A stretch of DNA of 64,000 nucleotides from Streptomyces sp. IMTB 2501 (GCF_001953885.1 NZ_MQUS01000027.1:1-64000); one strand, 5' to 3'; positions 36,251 to 45,304 are shown, numbered from the stretch's first letter. Translations and numbers: made by a program. The notes: a model not told the origin generated them from the sequence alone.

Positions 36251-37603
36251 CCAACCGCCCGGCCCGTCGGGGGCGTTGTCAGTGGGGTGGTCCACCATGG
36301 AGCCATGAGCGATCAGCATGGAGCCTGCGGAGCCGTGAGTGAACCGACCCGGATCTCCGCCCCCGACGGCGTCGCCCCCGCCGCCCAGTACAGCCATGTC
36401 GTCTCGGCGACCGGCCGTTTCGTCGCCGTCTCCGGCCAGCTCGCGCTGGACGGGGACGGCGAGCTGGTCGGCGCGGGCGACCCCGCGGTCCAGGCCCGCC
36501 AGGTCTTCGAGAACCTGAAGCGCTGCCTGACCGCGGCAGGCGCCGGCTTCGAACACGTGGTGAAGCTGACCTACTTCGTCACCGACACAGCCCATCTGCC
36601 GGCGATCCGCGCGGCCCGAGCCGCCCACATACCCGACGACCGCCTCCCGGCGTCGTCCGCGGTCCAGGTCGCGGCGCTGGTGGCCCCGGAGTTCCTGATG
36701 GAGATCGAGGCGCTGGCGGTGGTGGGCGAATAGGACGAACACGGGCGCCCGCCGCGGCCCGCGGATTCCCGCTCCGGCGAAAGCACCCTCGTCCGGCGAA
36801 GGAGTCGGCGTCCAGCGAAGACGCTCGCGCCTGGCGAAGGAGTCGGCATCCGGCGAAGACGCTCGTGTCCAGCGAAGGCGCTCGCGCCGGACCACCGCCG
36901 TGCGCCCGACCGCGTGGGCGGCTCCGGTGACCACCAGCAACAGCCCGATCCCGCACGGAAGTACACCCTTCGCCGTCCCCAGCTGCCCCTTCGTCCCGGC
37001 CACGGGCAGGACCACATGCGCCGGGTCGTAGACCACCGGCACCTGGTCGTCGACGAGCGGCTCCAGCCGCTCGCAGGTGTCGCTCGATGCCTGCAACTGC
37101 CGTGAGTCGCCGTTGGGCAGGGTGACCGTACAGGTGTGGCCCTTGCCTCCGTCGCGCGTCCGCGTGGTGTTCTGGTCGACGACGGTCGCCGTGCCCTCCC
37201 TGCCCCAGGTGTCGAGGCAGATCCGGGGAGTGGCGTCGCCGGCGCCGAAGATCAGGATCGCGTAGCCGAGCCCGGCGAGGACGCCGGCGAGCCTGTGCCC
37301 CGGCGAGCGCGGCATCCGCCGACGAAGCCAGAAGACATAGAGGAGGGTGAACGCGACCCAGGTGCCGACCGCGGGCCCGCGTCCCGCCGTCACGGCGACC
37401 AGCGAGCCGGCCGCCACCACGACGAGGTCGAAGCCGAGCAGAAACGACCACCGCCGTACGGCGAGTCCCAGCGGCACCTCGCGCTCCGACCGGGCGGACC
37501 AGTCCAGCTCTTCGCTCAGGCGGCGGAAGAGTTCCTCTTCGGCGGGTTCGGGATCCTTCGACCCGCCTGGATCCTCCGGCCCGCCGGGGTCCTTCTCGCT
37601 CAT
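36023..37603 (-). CDS. membrane protein with a repeat-scrambled 3' end
   Basis: From the ATG at 37601-37603 the first 240 residues look real. They comprise an acidic start, four membrane helices, and an extracytoplasmic segment (CLDTWGREGTATVVDQN, CTVTLPNGDSRQLQ, VVYDPAHVV) of the DUF3592-like kind. After the last helix (GIGLLLVVTGAAHAVG) the frame enters six 19-bp tandem repeats (36773-36886). It then continues antisense through ridA and into the end of the aminopeptidase gene before a stop at 36023. The functional protein probably ended near 36890 and the native stop seems lost; the tail is unlikely to be meaningful. Confidence 0.5.
   Translation of the reverse strand: MSEKDPGGPEDPGGSKDPEPAEEELFRRLSEELDWSARSEREVPLGLAVRRWSFLLGFDLVVVAAGSLVAVTAGRGPAVGTWVAFTLLYVFWLRRRMPRSPGHRLAGVLAGLGYAILIFGAGDATPRICLDTWGREGTATVVDQNTTRTRDGGKGHTCTVTLPNGDSRQLQASSDTCERLEPLVDDQVPVVYDPAHVVLPVAGTKGQLGTAKGVLPCGIGLLLVVTGAAHAVGRTAVVRRERLRWTRASSPDADSFARRERLRWTPTPSPDEGAFAGAGIRGPRRAPVFVLFAHHRQRLDLHQELRGHQRRDLDRGRRREAVVGYVGGSGRADRRQMGCVGDEVGQLHHVFEAGACRGQAALQVLEDLAGLDRGVARADQLAVPVQRELAGDGDETAGRRDDMAVLGGGGDAVGGGDPGRFTHGSAGSMLIAHGSMVDHPTDNAPDGPGGWSAAEAQQVVQGRAAGVGRRGLRVLRLRVRRLLADRVGGARTVRQRTVVQIRGQVGVEAGVVAQRDAVVAAAVLDH
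36305..36733 (+). CDS. RidA-family deaminase
   Basis: 142 residues from the ATG at 36305 (a GTG at 36335 would remove ten residues and also has a weak upstream site). The YjgF/YER057c/UK114 pattern is clear: ISGQ-like VSGQLALDGDGELVG, QARQVFENLKRCLTAAGAGFEHVVKLTYFVTD, and SSAVQVAALVAPEFLMEIEALAV. RidA proteins hydrolyse reactive 2-aminoacrylate and related enamines. The gene converges with the membrane-protein gene on the other strand, whose open frame runs antisense through it. Confidence 0.85.
   Translation: MSDQHGACGAVSEPTRISAPDGVAPAAQYSHVVSATGRFVAVSGQLALDGDGELVGAGDPAVQARQVFENLKRCLTAAGAGFEHVVKLTYFVTDTAHLPAIRAARAAHIPDDRLPASSAVQVAALVAPEFLMEIEALAVVGE
36773..36886. repeat. six 19-bp tandem repeats
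   Basis: Units start at 36773, 36792, 36811, 36830, 36849 and 36868; consensus TCCGGCGAAGGCGCTCGCG with substitutions. The unit length is not a multiple of three, so it reads through all frames every 57 bases. It lies at the 3' end of the membrane-protein gene, just downstream of ridA. There are no unique spacers, so it is not CRISPR. Confidence 0.85.
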
Positions 37604-37690
37604 GTCTCGATCACGGCAGGGCACCCTGACAGCGCCTCCAGTCCGCGCCTGACGAACCGCCCTGCCCCACGCCGTGCGGCTGAGCGGCCG

Positions 37691-38275
37691 TCACCTGGCC
37701 TGTTCCGCCTCGGGGATGCTCGCCAGCGCGTGCACCGCGGCCCTCGCCAGTGCCGGATGGGCGAGGGCCTCCTTCAGGACGCGGCGGGCGCGGGGGTCGG
37801 CGAGGGTGCCCAGTCCTTCGACGCACGCCAGGGCGACGCGGTGGTAGGGGTCGTGGGGGTGCAACCGGCGCTCCAGCGTGGTGATGAGCGCGGGCACGGA
37901 CTCGGGAGCGCGGAGTTCGGCCAGGAGTCGCACCGGGTGCAGGGCGTAGGCCACCCGCAGCTCGTTCGTCGCCAGTGCCGCCGCGGCCCGGGCCGTACGC
38001 GGATCGCCGAGCCGGCCGAGGGCGTGGGCGGCGGAGGCGCAGCGCGGAGGGTCGCGGTGGTTGAGGAGGAGCACCAGGGACTCGAAGGCGCGCCGGTCGC
38101 CGGCGACCCCGAGCCGGAACGCGGCCAGCTCCCTGGCCCACAGCGGCTGTCCGGGCGCGGTGAGCACCTCCGCGAGTTCGTCGTGGTCCTCGGTCACCAG
38201 CAGCCGGTCGAACGCCGCCGTGCCGCGCGACTCCTGCCGTAAGCGCTCCGTGAGCGATCGCAACTCTTCGTCCAC
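37691..38275 (-). CDS. HEAT-repeat protein
   Basis: 194 residues, entirely helical, with HEAT-like repeats: LWARELAAFRLGVAGDRRAFESLVLLLNH, CASAAHALGRLGDPRTARAAAAL, VALACVEGLGTLADPRARRVLKEAL. Such repeats mediate protein binding. It lies just upstream, on the opposite strand, of the dehydrogenase gene starting the ethylmalonyl-CoA block. Its position next to that block recurs in Streptomyces as I remember it, but a functional link is unknown. Confidence 0.8.
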   Translation of the reverse strand: MDEELRSLTERLRQESRGTAAFDRLLVTEDHDELAEVLTAPGQPLWARELAAFRLGVAGDRRAFESLVLLLNHRDPPRCASAAHALGRLGDPRTARAAAALATNELRVAYALHPVRLLAELRAPESVPALITTLERRLHPHDPYHRVALACVEGLGTLADPRARRVLKEALAHPALARAAVHALASIPEAEQAR

Positions 38276-38354
38276 GAAGTCCAGCGTAGGCGCGTTGCGG
38301 GGGCCGGGGGAGCTACATCACAAAGTCAGCCGCGACTCAGGTCTGGCGCGCTCG

Positions 38355-38396
38355 TTACTCGCCGGTTAAGCTCAGACGAGCGAGTTACCCACTCGC
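38355..38396. promoter_or_regulatory. candidate operators upstream of the fadB-type gene
   Basis: TTACTCGCCGGTTAA (38355-38369) is an imperfect palindrome of the TTACT-N-AGTAA style seen at fatty-acid genes. GCGAGT-TACCC-ACTCGC (38380-38396) is a perfect 6-5-6 palindrome. Both lie 300 bases before the dehydrogenase ATG, in the 425-base gap that otherwise holds no gene. Binding protein not known; a TetR-type fatty-acid regulator is a guess. Confidence 0.4.
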
Positions 38397-38700
38397 ATTT
38401 CCACTGGCGACGGTTTGGTGACGCGGCCGTCGCCGGGGGCAGCTCCCACGCCCCTCGGGCAGTGGGGAGATGTCGGTTCGGTACGACGTGTACCGCAGTA
38501 CGACCCGGCTCCGGGACAGGGCCGGTCGGATTCCCTGCCGTTTGCCGCTCGCGGGCGTGTGCATCGCCCGTGGCACCCGGCAGCACCGGGCGTGTGCGCC
38601 AGCAGCCCGACAACACCCGCACTCCATTTCCGCACCGCGGTGCGCCCCTCGGCGCACCCGGCGCGTTCCTCGTCGTCACCCTCATTCCTGGAGTCCCGCG

Positions 38701-40515
38701 ATGGCCACTCCCCTGTCCCCCCAGTCCGGCACCCCGCTGTCCCCGTTCAAGACGATCGCCGTCGTCGGCCTCGGCACCATGGGCACCGGTATCACCGAGG
38801 TCCTCGCGAAGGCCGGTCGCGAGGTGATCGGCATCGACATCAGCGAGGCCCAGGCCGCGAAGTCCCTCTCCGCCCTGGAGGCCTCCACCGCCCGCTGCGT
38901 GGAGCGCGGCCGGCTCACCGAGCAGGAGCGCGCCGAGGCACTGGCCCGGGTGCGCACCGCCACCGACCTCGCCGCGGCGGCCGACGCCGACCTCGTCATC
39001 GAGGTGGCCCCGGAGTCGTACGAGATCAAGCAGCAGATCTTCCGCGAGCTGGACGGCGTCGTCCGCCCGGAGACGATCCTCGCGACCGGTACCAACGCCC
39101 TGTCCGTCACCCGCCTCGCGGCCGACTCGGCCCGCCCCGAGCGCGTGCTGGGCCTGCACTTCTTCAACCCGGCACCGGCGATGAAGCTGGTCGAGGTGGT
39201 CTCCTCGGTGCTGACCGCGCCGCAGGCCGTCGCCGCGATCACGGACCTCGCGATCGAGCTGGGCAAGGAGCCGGTCGCGGTCGGCGACCGCCCCGGTTTC
39301 GTCGCCGACGGCCTGCTGTTCGGCTATCTCAATCAGGCCGCCGCGATGTACGAGGCGCGGTACGCCTCCCGCGAGGACATCGACGCGGCGATGCGGCTCG
39401 GCTGCGGTCTGCCGATGGGCCCGCTCGCGCTGCTGGACCTGATCGGCATCGACACCGCGCGCACGGTCCTGGAGGCCATGTACGCCGAGTCCCGCGACCG
39501 GCTGCACGCCCCGGCGCCGATCCTGAAGCAGCTCAGCGAGGCGGGTCTGACCGGCCGCAAGTCCGGGCGCGGCTTCTACAGCTACGCGGCGCCGGGCAGC
39601 GCCACGGTCGTGCCGGACGCGCTGACCCCGGCGGAGGGGGACACGAAGGCCACCGGCCGCAGCGTCCGCTCGGTGGGCGTCGCCGGCTCCGGCACCATGG
39701 CCTCGGGCATCGCCGAGGTGTTCGCCAAGGCGGGCTACGACGTCGTGCTGGCCGCGCGGAGCGAGGAGAAGGCGCAGGCCGCCAAGGCCCGTATCGGCAA
39801 GTCGCTTTCGCGCTCTGTCGACAAGGGCCGGCTGACCGCCGAGGCCGCCGCGCAGATCCTGGACCGGATCGCCCCGGCCGGGTCCTACGACGCCTTCGCC
39901 GACGTCGACCTGGCCGTCGAGGCGATCGCCGAGGACCTGGAGATCAAGCAGCAGCTGTTCGTCACGCTGGACAAGGTCTGCAAGCCCGGCGCGGTCCTCG
40001 CCACCACCACCTCCTCGCTGCCCGTCGTCGCCTGCGCCCGCGCCACCTCGCGGCCGCAGGACGTCATCGGCATGCACTTCTTCAACCCGGCACCGGCGAT
40101 GAAGCTGGTCGAGGTCGTGCGGACCGTGCTGACGGCCGACGACGTCCACGCGACGGTCCGCGAGGTCTGCGCGAAGATCAAGAAGCACGCGGTGGACTGC
40201 GGCGACCGGGCCGGCTTCATCGTGAACGCGCTGCTGTTCCCGTACCTGAACAACGCGATCAAGATGGTCGAGGAGCACTACGCGTCCCTGGACGACATCG
40301 ACGCCGCGATGAAGCTCGGCGGCGGCTATCCGATGGGCCCGTTCGAGCTGCTGGACGTGGTCGGCCTGGACGTCTCGCTGGCGATCGAGAAGGTCCTGCA
40401 CCGCGAGTTCCGCGACCCCGGCCTGGCCCCGGCCCCGCTCCTTGAGCACCTGGTGGCCGCGGGCTGCCTCGGCCGCAAGACCGGCCGCGGCTTCCGCGAG
40501 TATGCCCGCCGCTGA
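38701..40515 (+). CDS. 3-hydroxyacyl-CoA dehydrogenase, two-domain fusion
   Basis: 604 residues from the ATG at 38701 (GGAG eight bases upstream). It is an internal duplication: each half has an NAD Rossmann motif (VGLGTMG near residue 20; VAGSGTMA near residue 325), the HFFNPAPAMKLVEVV catalytic segment with its His, and a C-terminal helical domain (GGYPMGPFELLD). It oxidises or reduces 3-hydroxybutyryl-CoA/acetoacetyl-CoA. Placed beside ccr and the ethylmalonyl-CoA genes, it probably supplies 3-hydroxybutyryl-CoA on the way to crotonyl-CoA. Confidence 0.9.
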   Translation: MATPLSPQSGTPLSPFKTIAVVGLGTMGTGITEVLAKAGREVIGIDISEAQAAKSLSALEASTARCVERGRLTEQERAEALARVRTATDLAAAADADLVIEVAPESYEIKQQIFRELDGVVRPETILATGTNALSVTRLAADSARPERVLGLHFFNPAPAMKLVEVVSSVLTAPQAVAAITDLAIELGKEPVAVGDRPGFVADGLLFGYLNQAAAMYEARYASREDIDAAMRLGCGLPMGPLALLDLIGIDTARTVLEAMYAESRDRLHAPAPILKQLSEAGLTGRKSGRGFYSYAAPGSATVVPDALTPAEGDTKATGRSVRSVGVAGSGTMASGIAEVFAKAGYDVVLAARSEEKAQAAKARIGKSLSRSVDKGRLTAEAAAQILDRIAPAGSYDAFADVDLAVEAIAEDLEIKQQLFVTLDKVCKPGAVLATTTSSLPVVACARATSRPQDVIGMHFFNPAPAMKLVEVVRTVLTADDVHATVREVCAKIKKHAVDCGDRAGFIVNALLFPYLNNAIKMVEEHYASLDDIDAAMKLGGGYPMGPFELLDVVGLDVSLAIEKVLHREFRDPGLAPAPLLEHLVAAGCLGRKTGRGFREYARR

Positions 40516-40603
40516 CAGCGTCGGCGACTGGTCCCACACGGACGCGGACTGGGGCGGGCTGCTCGATCCGGGCGGCCTCGCCCCGCCCGGCCGGCCGGGC
40601 TCT

Positions 40604-40626
40604 CCCCCGCCCTCAGCGGGCGGGGG
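40604..40626 (+). terminator. hairpin between fadB-type gene and tetR
   Basis: Perfect 9-bp stem CCCCCGCCC / GGGCGGGGG with a 5-base loop, about 90 bases after the dehydrogenase stop. No U-tract follows (AAACGG), as is usual for Streptomyces terminators. Confidence 0.5.
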
Positions 40627-40675
40627 AAACGGCACACCTGCGCATCGAGCTGCGCACATGCAGTACGTTCAGGTC

Positions 40676-41500
40676 ATGTCCCAGCCCGCCAAGTCCTCAC
40701 GTACACCAGCTACGCCCGACGCGCCGGAAAGTGCCGCAGGCAGTCGCGCCGCCGCCCAGCGGCTCAAGATGCGCCGAGAACTGGCGGCCGCAGCCATGGA
40801 GCTGTTCGCTACCAAGGGCTACGAGGCGACCACCGTCGACGAGATCGCGGCCGCCGCCGGAGTCGCCCGCCGGACCTTCTTCCGCCACTTCCGCTCCAAG
40901 GAAGAGGCGATCTTCCCCGACCACGACGACACGCTGGTCCGCGCGGAGGCGGTCCTCAACGCCGCCCCGGCGCACGAGCACCCGCTCGACACCGTGTGCC
41001 GCGGCATCAAGGAAGTCATGAGGATGTACGCGGCCGCGCCGGAGGTCTCCGTCGCCCGCTACAAGCTGACCCGCGAGGTGCCCACCCTGCGGGAGGCCGA
41101 GATCGCCTCGGTGGCCCGCTACGAACGCCTCTTCACCCGCTACCTCCTCGGCCACTTCGACGAGCACGCGCACGCCGACGACGCCAACGACGACCCGTTG
41201 CTCGCCGAGGTGGCCGCCTCCGCCGTCGTCACCGCCCACAACCACGTCCTCAGGCGCTGGCTGCGGGCGGGCGGCCAGGGCGACGTCGAGGCGCAGCTGG
41301 ACCATGCCTTCGCGATCGTGCGGAAGACGTTCGGCACCGGGATCGGGGCCGGGCGCGGTCCGGCGCCGGGGCGGCCGGCCGCCGGCACCGTCCCGGCGAC
41401 GGCGTCCACGCACGGCGAGGTCCTCGTCACGGTCGCCCGCACCGACGCTCCGCTGGACGAGGTCATGCGCACCATCGAGGAGGCGCTGAAGGAGCGCTAG
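40676..41500 (+). CDS. TetR-family regulator of the ethylmalonyl-CoA genes
   Basis: 274 residues from the ATG at 40676. The HTH is AMELFATKGYEATTVDEIAAAAGVARRTFFRHFRSK; the rest is a TetR ligand domain with a flexible C-terminal tail containing TASTHGEVLVTVARTDAPLDEVM. TACGTT lies six bases before the ATG with no ribosome-binding site, suggesting a leaderless message. It sits between the dehydrogenase gene and ccr. A palindrome in the ccr promoter is its probable target, with an acyl-CoA such as crotonyl- or butyryl-CoA as likely ligand (inference). Confidence 0.85.
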   Translation: MSQPAKSSRTPATPDAPESAAGSRAAAQRLKMRRELAAAAMELFATKGYEATTVDEIAAAAGVARRTFFRHFRSKEEAIFPDHDDTLVRAEAVLNAAPAHEHPLDTVCRGIKEVMRMYAAAPEVSVARYKLTREVPTLREAEIASVARYERLFTRYLLGHFDEHAHADDANDDPLLAEVAASAVVTAHNHVLRRWLRAGGQGDVEAQLDHAFAIVRKTFGTGIGAGRGPAPGRPAAGTVPATASTHGEVLVTVARTDAPLDEVMRTIEEALKER

Positions 41501-41520
41501 ACCCGCTCCCCCGTGTGACA

Positions 41521-41547
41521 ACGGCCACCCGCCCGGGTGGCCGTTTT
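41521..41547 (+). terminator. terminator after tetR
   Basis: ACGGCCACCC / GGGTGGCCGT, 10-bp perfect stem with a GCCC loop, followed by TTTT. A good factor-independent terminator 20 bases after the tetR stop. Confidence 0.85.
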
Positions 41548-41655
41548 GGCATGTCAGGGGCCCTTTTCCGGCACTTTTCTGGGCACGTTCGATCGATCAT
41601 CGCTCATTTGTTACGTAAAGATTTCACCTGAGCCGAACTTCTGGCACTCAGTGCC

Positions 41656-41684
41656 TTGCCGCCTGACACGCGGTGTCATACGTT
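41656..41684 (+). promoter_or_regulatory. ccr promoter with palindromic operator in the spacer
   Basis: TTGCCG (-35, 41656-41661), a 17-base spacer, and TACGTT (-10, 41679-41684). The spacer ends with TGACAC-GCG-GTGTCA (41664-41678), a perfect 15-bp palindrome. A repressor bound there would block polymerase. The leader to the ccr start is about 230 bases and holds a small hairpin (AGCGCCCC / GGGGCGCT, 41881-41904) just before the ribosome-binding site. Confidence 0.7.
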
Positions 41685-41923
41685 GAAGGTGTCCGGGTGG
41701 CCGGCGAGCAGAGACCAATCGCTCGCCGGCTGTCCCCAAAGGCCCATGGCCCGCGCGCCCGGACGCCTGCGTCACAGGCAACCTCCCGCGCCACAAAGCG
41801 CTGCCGAAGCACCACCGAGCCGAACCGACGGCACACCTCAACACCCTCAGCAGCACTCATCGCAGCACCGACGAACCCTCAGCGCCCCCTCCCTCAGGGG
41901 CGCTCACCGCCGGAGGCAACACC

Positions 41924-43267
41924 GTGACCGTGAAGGACATCCTGGACGCGATCCAGTCGCCGGACTCGACGCCGGCCGACTTCGCCGCCCTGCCGCTCCC
42001 CGAGTCGTACCGCGCGATCACCGTGCACAAGGACGAGACGGAGATGTTCGCGGGCCTGGAGACCCGCGACAAGGACCCGCGCAAGTCGATCCACCTCGAC
42101 GAGGTGCCCGTGCCCGAACTCGGCCCGGGCGAGGCCCTGGTGGCCGTCATGGCCTCCTCGGTCAACTACAACTCGGTGTGGACCTCGATCTTCGAGCCGC
42201 TGCCGACGTTCGGCTTCCTGGAGCGCTACGGCAAGGTCAGCGAGCTGACCCGCCGGCACGACCTGCCGTACCACATCATCGGCTCCGACCTCGCGGGCGT
42301 CGTCCTGCGCACCGGCCCGGGCGTCAACGCCTGGAAGCCCGGTGACGAGGTCGTCGCCCACTGTCTGTCCGTCGAGCTGGAGTCCTCCGACGGCCACAAC
42401 GACACGATGCTCGACCCCGAGCAGCGGATCTGGGGCTTCGAGACCAACTTCGGCGGCCTCGCCGAGGTCGCGCTCGTCAAGTCCAACCAGCTGATGCCGA
42501 AGCCGGCCCACCTGTCGTGGGAGGAGGCCGCGGCCCCCGGCCTGGTCAACTCCACCGCCTACCGCCAGCTGGTCTCCCGCAACGGCGCCCAGATGAAGCA
42601 GGGCGACAACGTGCTGATCTGGGGCGCGAGCGGCGGACTCGGCTCGTACGCCACCCAGTTCGCCCTCGCCGGCGGCGCCACCCCGATCTGTGTCGTCTCC
42701 TCGCCCCAGAAGGCCGAGATCGCGCGGAGGATGGGCGCCGAGCTGATCATCGACCGCAACGCCGAGGGCTACAAGTTCTGGAAGGACGAGCACACCCAGG
42801 ACCCCAGGGAGTGGAAGCGCTTCGGCAAGCGCATCCGTGAGCTGACCGGCGGCGAGGACGTCGACATCGTCTTCGAGCACCCCGGCCGCGAGACCTTCGG
42901 CGCCTCGGTCTACGTCACCCGCAAGGGCGGCACGATCGTCACCTGCGCCTCCACCTCGGGCTACCACCACGAGTACGACAACCGCTACCTGTGGATGTCG
43001 CTGAAGCGGATCATCGGCTCGCACTTCGCCAACTACCGCGAGGCCTGGGAGGCCAACCGCCTCGTCGCCAAGGGCAAGATCCACCCGACCCTGTCGAAGG
43101 TCTACTCACTCAAGGACACCGGCCAGGCGGCGTACGACGTCCACCGCAACCTGCACCAGGGCAAGGTCGGCGTGCTGTGCCTCGCGCCCGAGGAAGGCCT
43201 CGGTGTGCGCGACGAGGAGATGCGGGCCGAGCACCTCGACGCCATCAACCGTTTCCGCAACGTCTGA
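41924..43267 (+). CDS. ccr: crotonyl-CoA carboxylase/reductase
   Basis: 447 residues, GTG start after GGAGG. It belongs to the medium-chain dehydrogenase family with zinc-independent NADPH-binding motif GASGGLGSYA at about residue 228. The conserved Ccr segments SVNYNSVWTSIFEPLPTF and GSDLAGVVLRTG are present. It reduces and carboxylates crotonyl-CoA to (2S)-ethylmalonyl-CoA, the key step of the ethylmalonyl-CoA pathway and the source of extender units for polyketides. First gene of a tightly packed operon; nine bases separate it from the mutase gene. Confidence 0.95.
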   Translation: MTVKDILDAIQSPDSTPADFAALPLPESYRAITVHKDETEMFAGLETRDKDPRKSIHLDEVPVPELGPGEALVAVMASSVNYNSVWTSIFEPLPTFGFLERYGKVSELTRRHDLPYHIIGSDLAGVVLRTGPGVNAWKPGDEVVAHCLSVELESSDGHNDTMLDPEQRIWGFETNFGGLAEVALVKSNQLMPKPAHLSWEEAAAPGLVNSTAYRQLVSRNGAQMKQGDNVLIWGASGGLGSYATQFALAGGATPICVVSSPQKAEIARRMGAELIIDRNAEGYKFWKDEHTQDPREWKRFGKRIRELTGGEDVDIVFEHPGRETFGASVYVTRKGGTIVTCASTSGYHHEYDNRYLWMSLKRIIGSHFANYREAWEANRLVAKGKIHPTLSKVYSLKDTGQAAYDVHRNLHQGKVGVLCLAPEEGLGVRDEEMRAEHLDAINRFRNV

Positions 43268-43276
43268 GAGCCATAG

Positions 43277-45304
43277 ATGACAGAGCGTCAGAAGGACCGT
43301 CCGTGGCTCATGCGGACGTACGCGGGCCACTCGACGGCCGAGGCGTCCAACGAGCTGTACCGGCGCAACCTCGCCAAGGGCCAGACGGGTCTGTCGGTGG
43401 CGTTCGACCTGCCGACGCAGACCGGCTACGACTCCGACCACATCCTCGCCCGCGGCGAGGTCGGCCGGGTCGGCGTGCCCGTCGCGCACCTCGGTGACAT
43501 GCGCCGGCTGTTCCAGGACATCCCTCTGGAGCAGATGAACACCTCGATGACGATCAACGCCACCGCCATGTGGCTGCTGGCGCTCTACCAGGTCGTCGCC
43601 GAGGAGCAGGGCGCGGACATCACCAAGCTCCAGGGCACGACCCAGAACGACATCGTCAAGGAGTACCTGTCCCGGGGCACCCATGTGTTCCCGCCGGGGC
43701 CCTCGCTCCGCCTGACGACGGACATGATCGCGTACACGGTCTCCCACATCCCGAAGTGGAACCCGATCAACATCTGCAGCTACCACCTGCAGGAGGCCGG
43801 GGCCACGCCGGTGCAGGAGATCGCGTACGCGATGTCCACCGCGATCGCCGTCCTCGACGCCGTGCGCGACTCCGGCCAGGTGCCGCAGGAGCGCATGGGC
43901 GACGTGGTCGCGCGCATCTCCTTCTTCGTGAACGCGGGCGTCCGCTTCATCGAGGAGATGTGCAAGATGCGCGCGTTCGGCCGCATCTGGGACAAGGTCA
44001 CCCGCGAGCGGTACGGCATCGAGAACGCCAAGCAGCGCCGGTTCCGCTACGGCGTCCAGGTCAACTCGCTCGGCCTGACCGAGGCGCAGCCGGAGAACAA
44101 CGTCCAGCGGATCGTGCTGGAGATGCTGGCCGTGACGCTGTCGAAGGACGCACGCGCGCGTGCCGTACAGCTGCCGGCCTGGAACGAGGCCCTCGGCCTG
44201 CCCCGCCCCTGGGACCAGCAGTGGTCGCTGCGCATCCAGCAGGTACTCGCCTACGAGAGCGACCTGCTGGAGTACGAGGACATCTTCGAGGGCTCGAAGG
44301 TGATCGAGGCGAAGGTGGACCAGCTGGTCGAGGACACCCTCGCGGAGATCGACCGCATCCAGGAGATGGGCGGCGCGATGGCCGCCGTGGAGTCCGGCTA
44401 TCTGAAGTCGCAGCTGGTCGCCTCGCACGCCGAGCGCCGGGCCCGGATCGAGTCCGGGCAGGAGAAGATCGTCGGCGTCAACGCCTTCGAGGGCACCGAG
44501 CCCAACCCGCTCACGGCCGACCTGGACACCGCGATCATGACGGTCGACCCGGCGGTCGAGGCCCGCGTCATCGCCTCGCTGCAGCACTGGCGCGACACGC
44601 GCTACCAGCCGCCCTTCAACCACCCGCGCCCCTGCAAGGCGCTGGAGCGGCTGAAGGAGGCCGCCAAGGGCACCGACAACCTGATGGAGGCCACCCTGGA
44701 GTGCGCCCGTGCCGGGGTCACGACCGGCGAGTGGGCGGGCGCCCTGCGCGAGGTGTTCGGCGAGTACCGGGCGCCGACCGGGGTCTCCTCGGCTCCGGTG
44801 GCCGTCCCCGTCGAGGCGGGCTCGGCGCTCGCCGAGGTCCGCGCCAAGGTGGACGCCACCGCCCGTGACCTGGGCGTCGGCAAGCTGCGCTTCCTGGTCG
44901 GCAAGCCGGGCCTGGACGGGCACTCCAACGGCGCCGAGCAGATCGCCGTACGCGCGCGTGACGCCGGCTTCGAGGTGGTCTACCAGGGCATCCGGCTCAC
45001 CCCCGAGCAGATCGTGGACGCGGCCCTCGCGGAGGACGTGCACGCGGTGGGCCTGTCGATCCTGTCCGGCTCGCACGCGCAGCTGGTGCCGGACGTGCTC
45101 CAGCGGCTGCGTGTGGCCGGTGCCACAGATATACCGGTGATCGCCGGTGGCATCATCCCGAATGGAGACGCCGAGCAGCTCAGGGCCGCAGGAGTGGCCG
45201 CCGTCTTCACCCCGAAGGACTTCGACATCACCGGAATCATCGGCGCGATCGTCGACGAGATCCGGAAAGCGAACAAGCTCGACCCCCTGGAGGTCCCCGC
45301 ATGA
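43277..45304 (+). CDS. ecm: ethylmalonyl-CoA mutase, coenzyme B12-dependent
   Basis: 675 residues: a methylmalonyl-CoA-mutase-like TIM barrel (about residues 1-520; TAYGHST-like TYAGHST start, FDLPTQTGYDSD, NTSMTINATAMW) and a C-terminal B12 domain. The lower-ligand motif is D-G-H-x-x-G in GLDGHSNG (about residue 550). The size and single-chain form distinguish it from two-subunit MutAB; its place directly after ccr indicates the ethylmalonyl-CoA specificity (historically meaA in Streptomyces). It converts ethylmalonyl-CoA to methylsuccinyl-CoA. Its stop overlaps the next start by four bases. Confidence 0.92.
   Translation: MTERQKDRPWLMRTYAGHSTAEASNELYRRNLAKGQTGLSVAFDLPTQTGYDSDHILARGEVGRVGVPVAHLGDMRRLFQDIPLEQMNTSMTINATAMWLLALYQVVAEEQGADITKLQGTTQNDIVKEYLSRGTHVFPPGPSLRLTTDMIAYTVSHIPKWNPINICSYHLQEAGATPVQEIAYAMSTAIAVLDAVRDSGQVPQERMGDVVARISFFVNAGVRFIEEMCKMRAFGRIWDKVTRERYGIENAKQRRFRYGVQVNSLGLTEAQPENNVQRIVLEMLAVTLSKDARARAVQLPAWNEALGLPRPWDQQWSLRIQQVLAYESDLLEYEDIFEGSKVIEAKVDQLVEDTLAEIDRIQEMGGAMAAVESGYLKSQLVASHAERRARIESGQEKIVGVNAFEGTEPNPLTADLDTAIMTVDPAVEARVIASLQHWRDTRYQPPFNHPRPCKALERLKEAAKGTDNLMEATLECARAGVTTGEWAGALREVFGEYRAPTGVSSAPVAVPVEAGSALAEVRAKVDATARDLGVGKLRFLVGKPGLDGHSNGAEQIAVRARDAGFEVVYQGIRLTPEQIVDAALAEDVHAVGLSILSGSHAQLVPDVLQRLRVAGATDIPVIAGGIIPNGDAEQLRAAGVAAVFTPKDFDITGIIGAIVDEIRKANKLDPLEVPA

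Noticed and set aside
36773..36886. CRISPR array
   Set aside because: Repeats are contiguous 19-mers with no unique spacers and no cas genes nearby.
38415..40445. 676-codon plus-strand open frame
   Set aside because: Arg/Gly/Pro-rich shadow of the 3-hydroxyacyl-CoA dehydrogenase gene in another frame.
41673..41927. 84-codon leader peptide before ccr
   Set aside because: No ribosome-binding site, poor codon bias, and it overlaps the -10 element; the leader is more likely untranslated.
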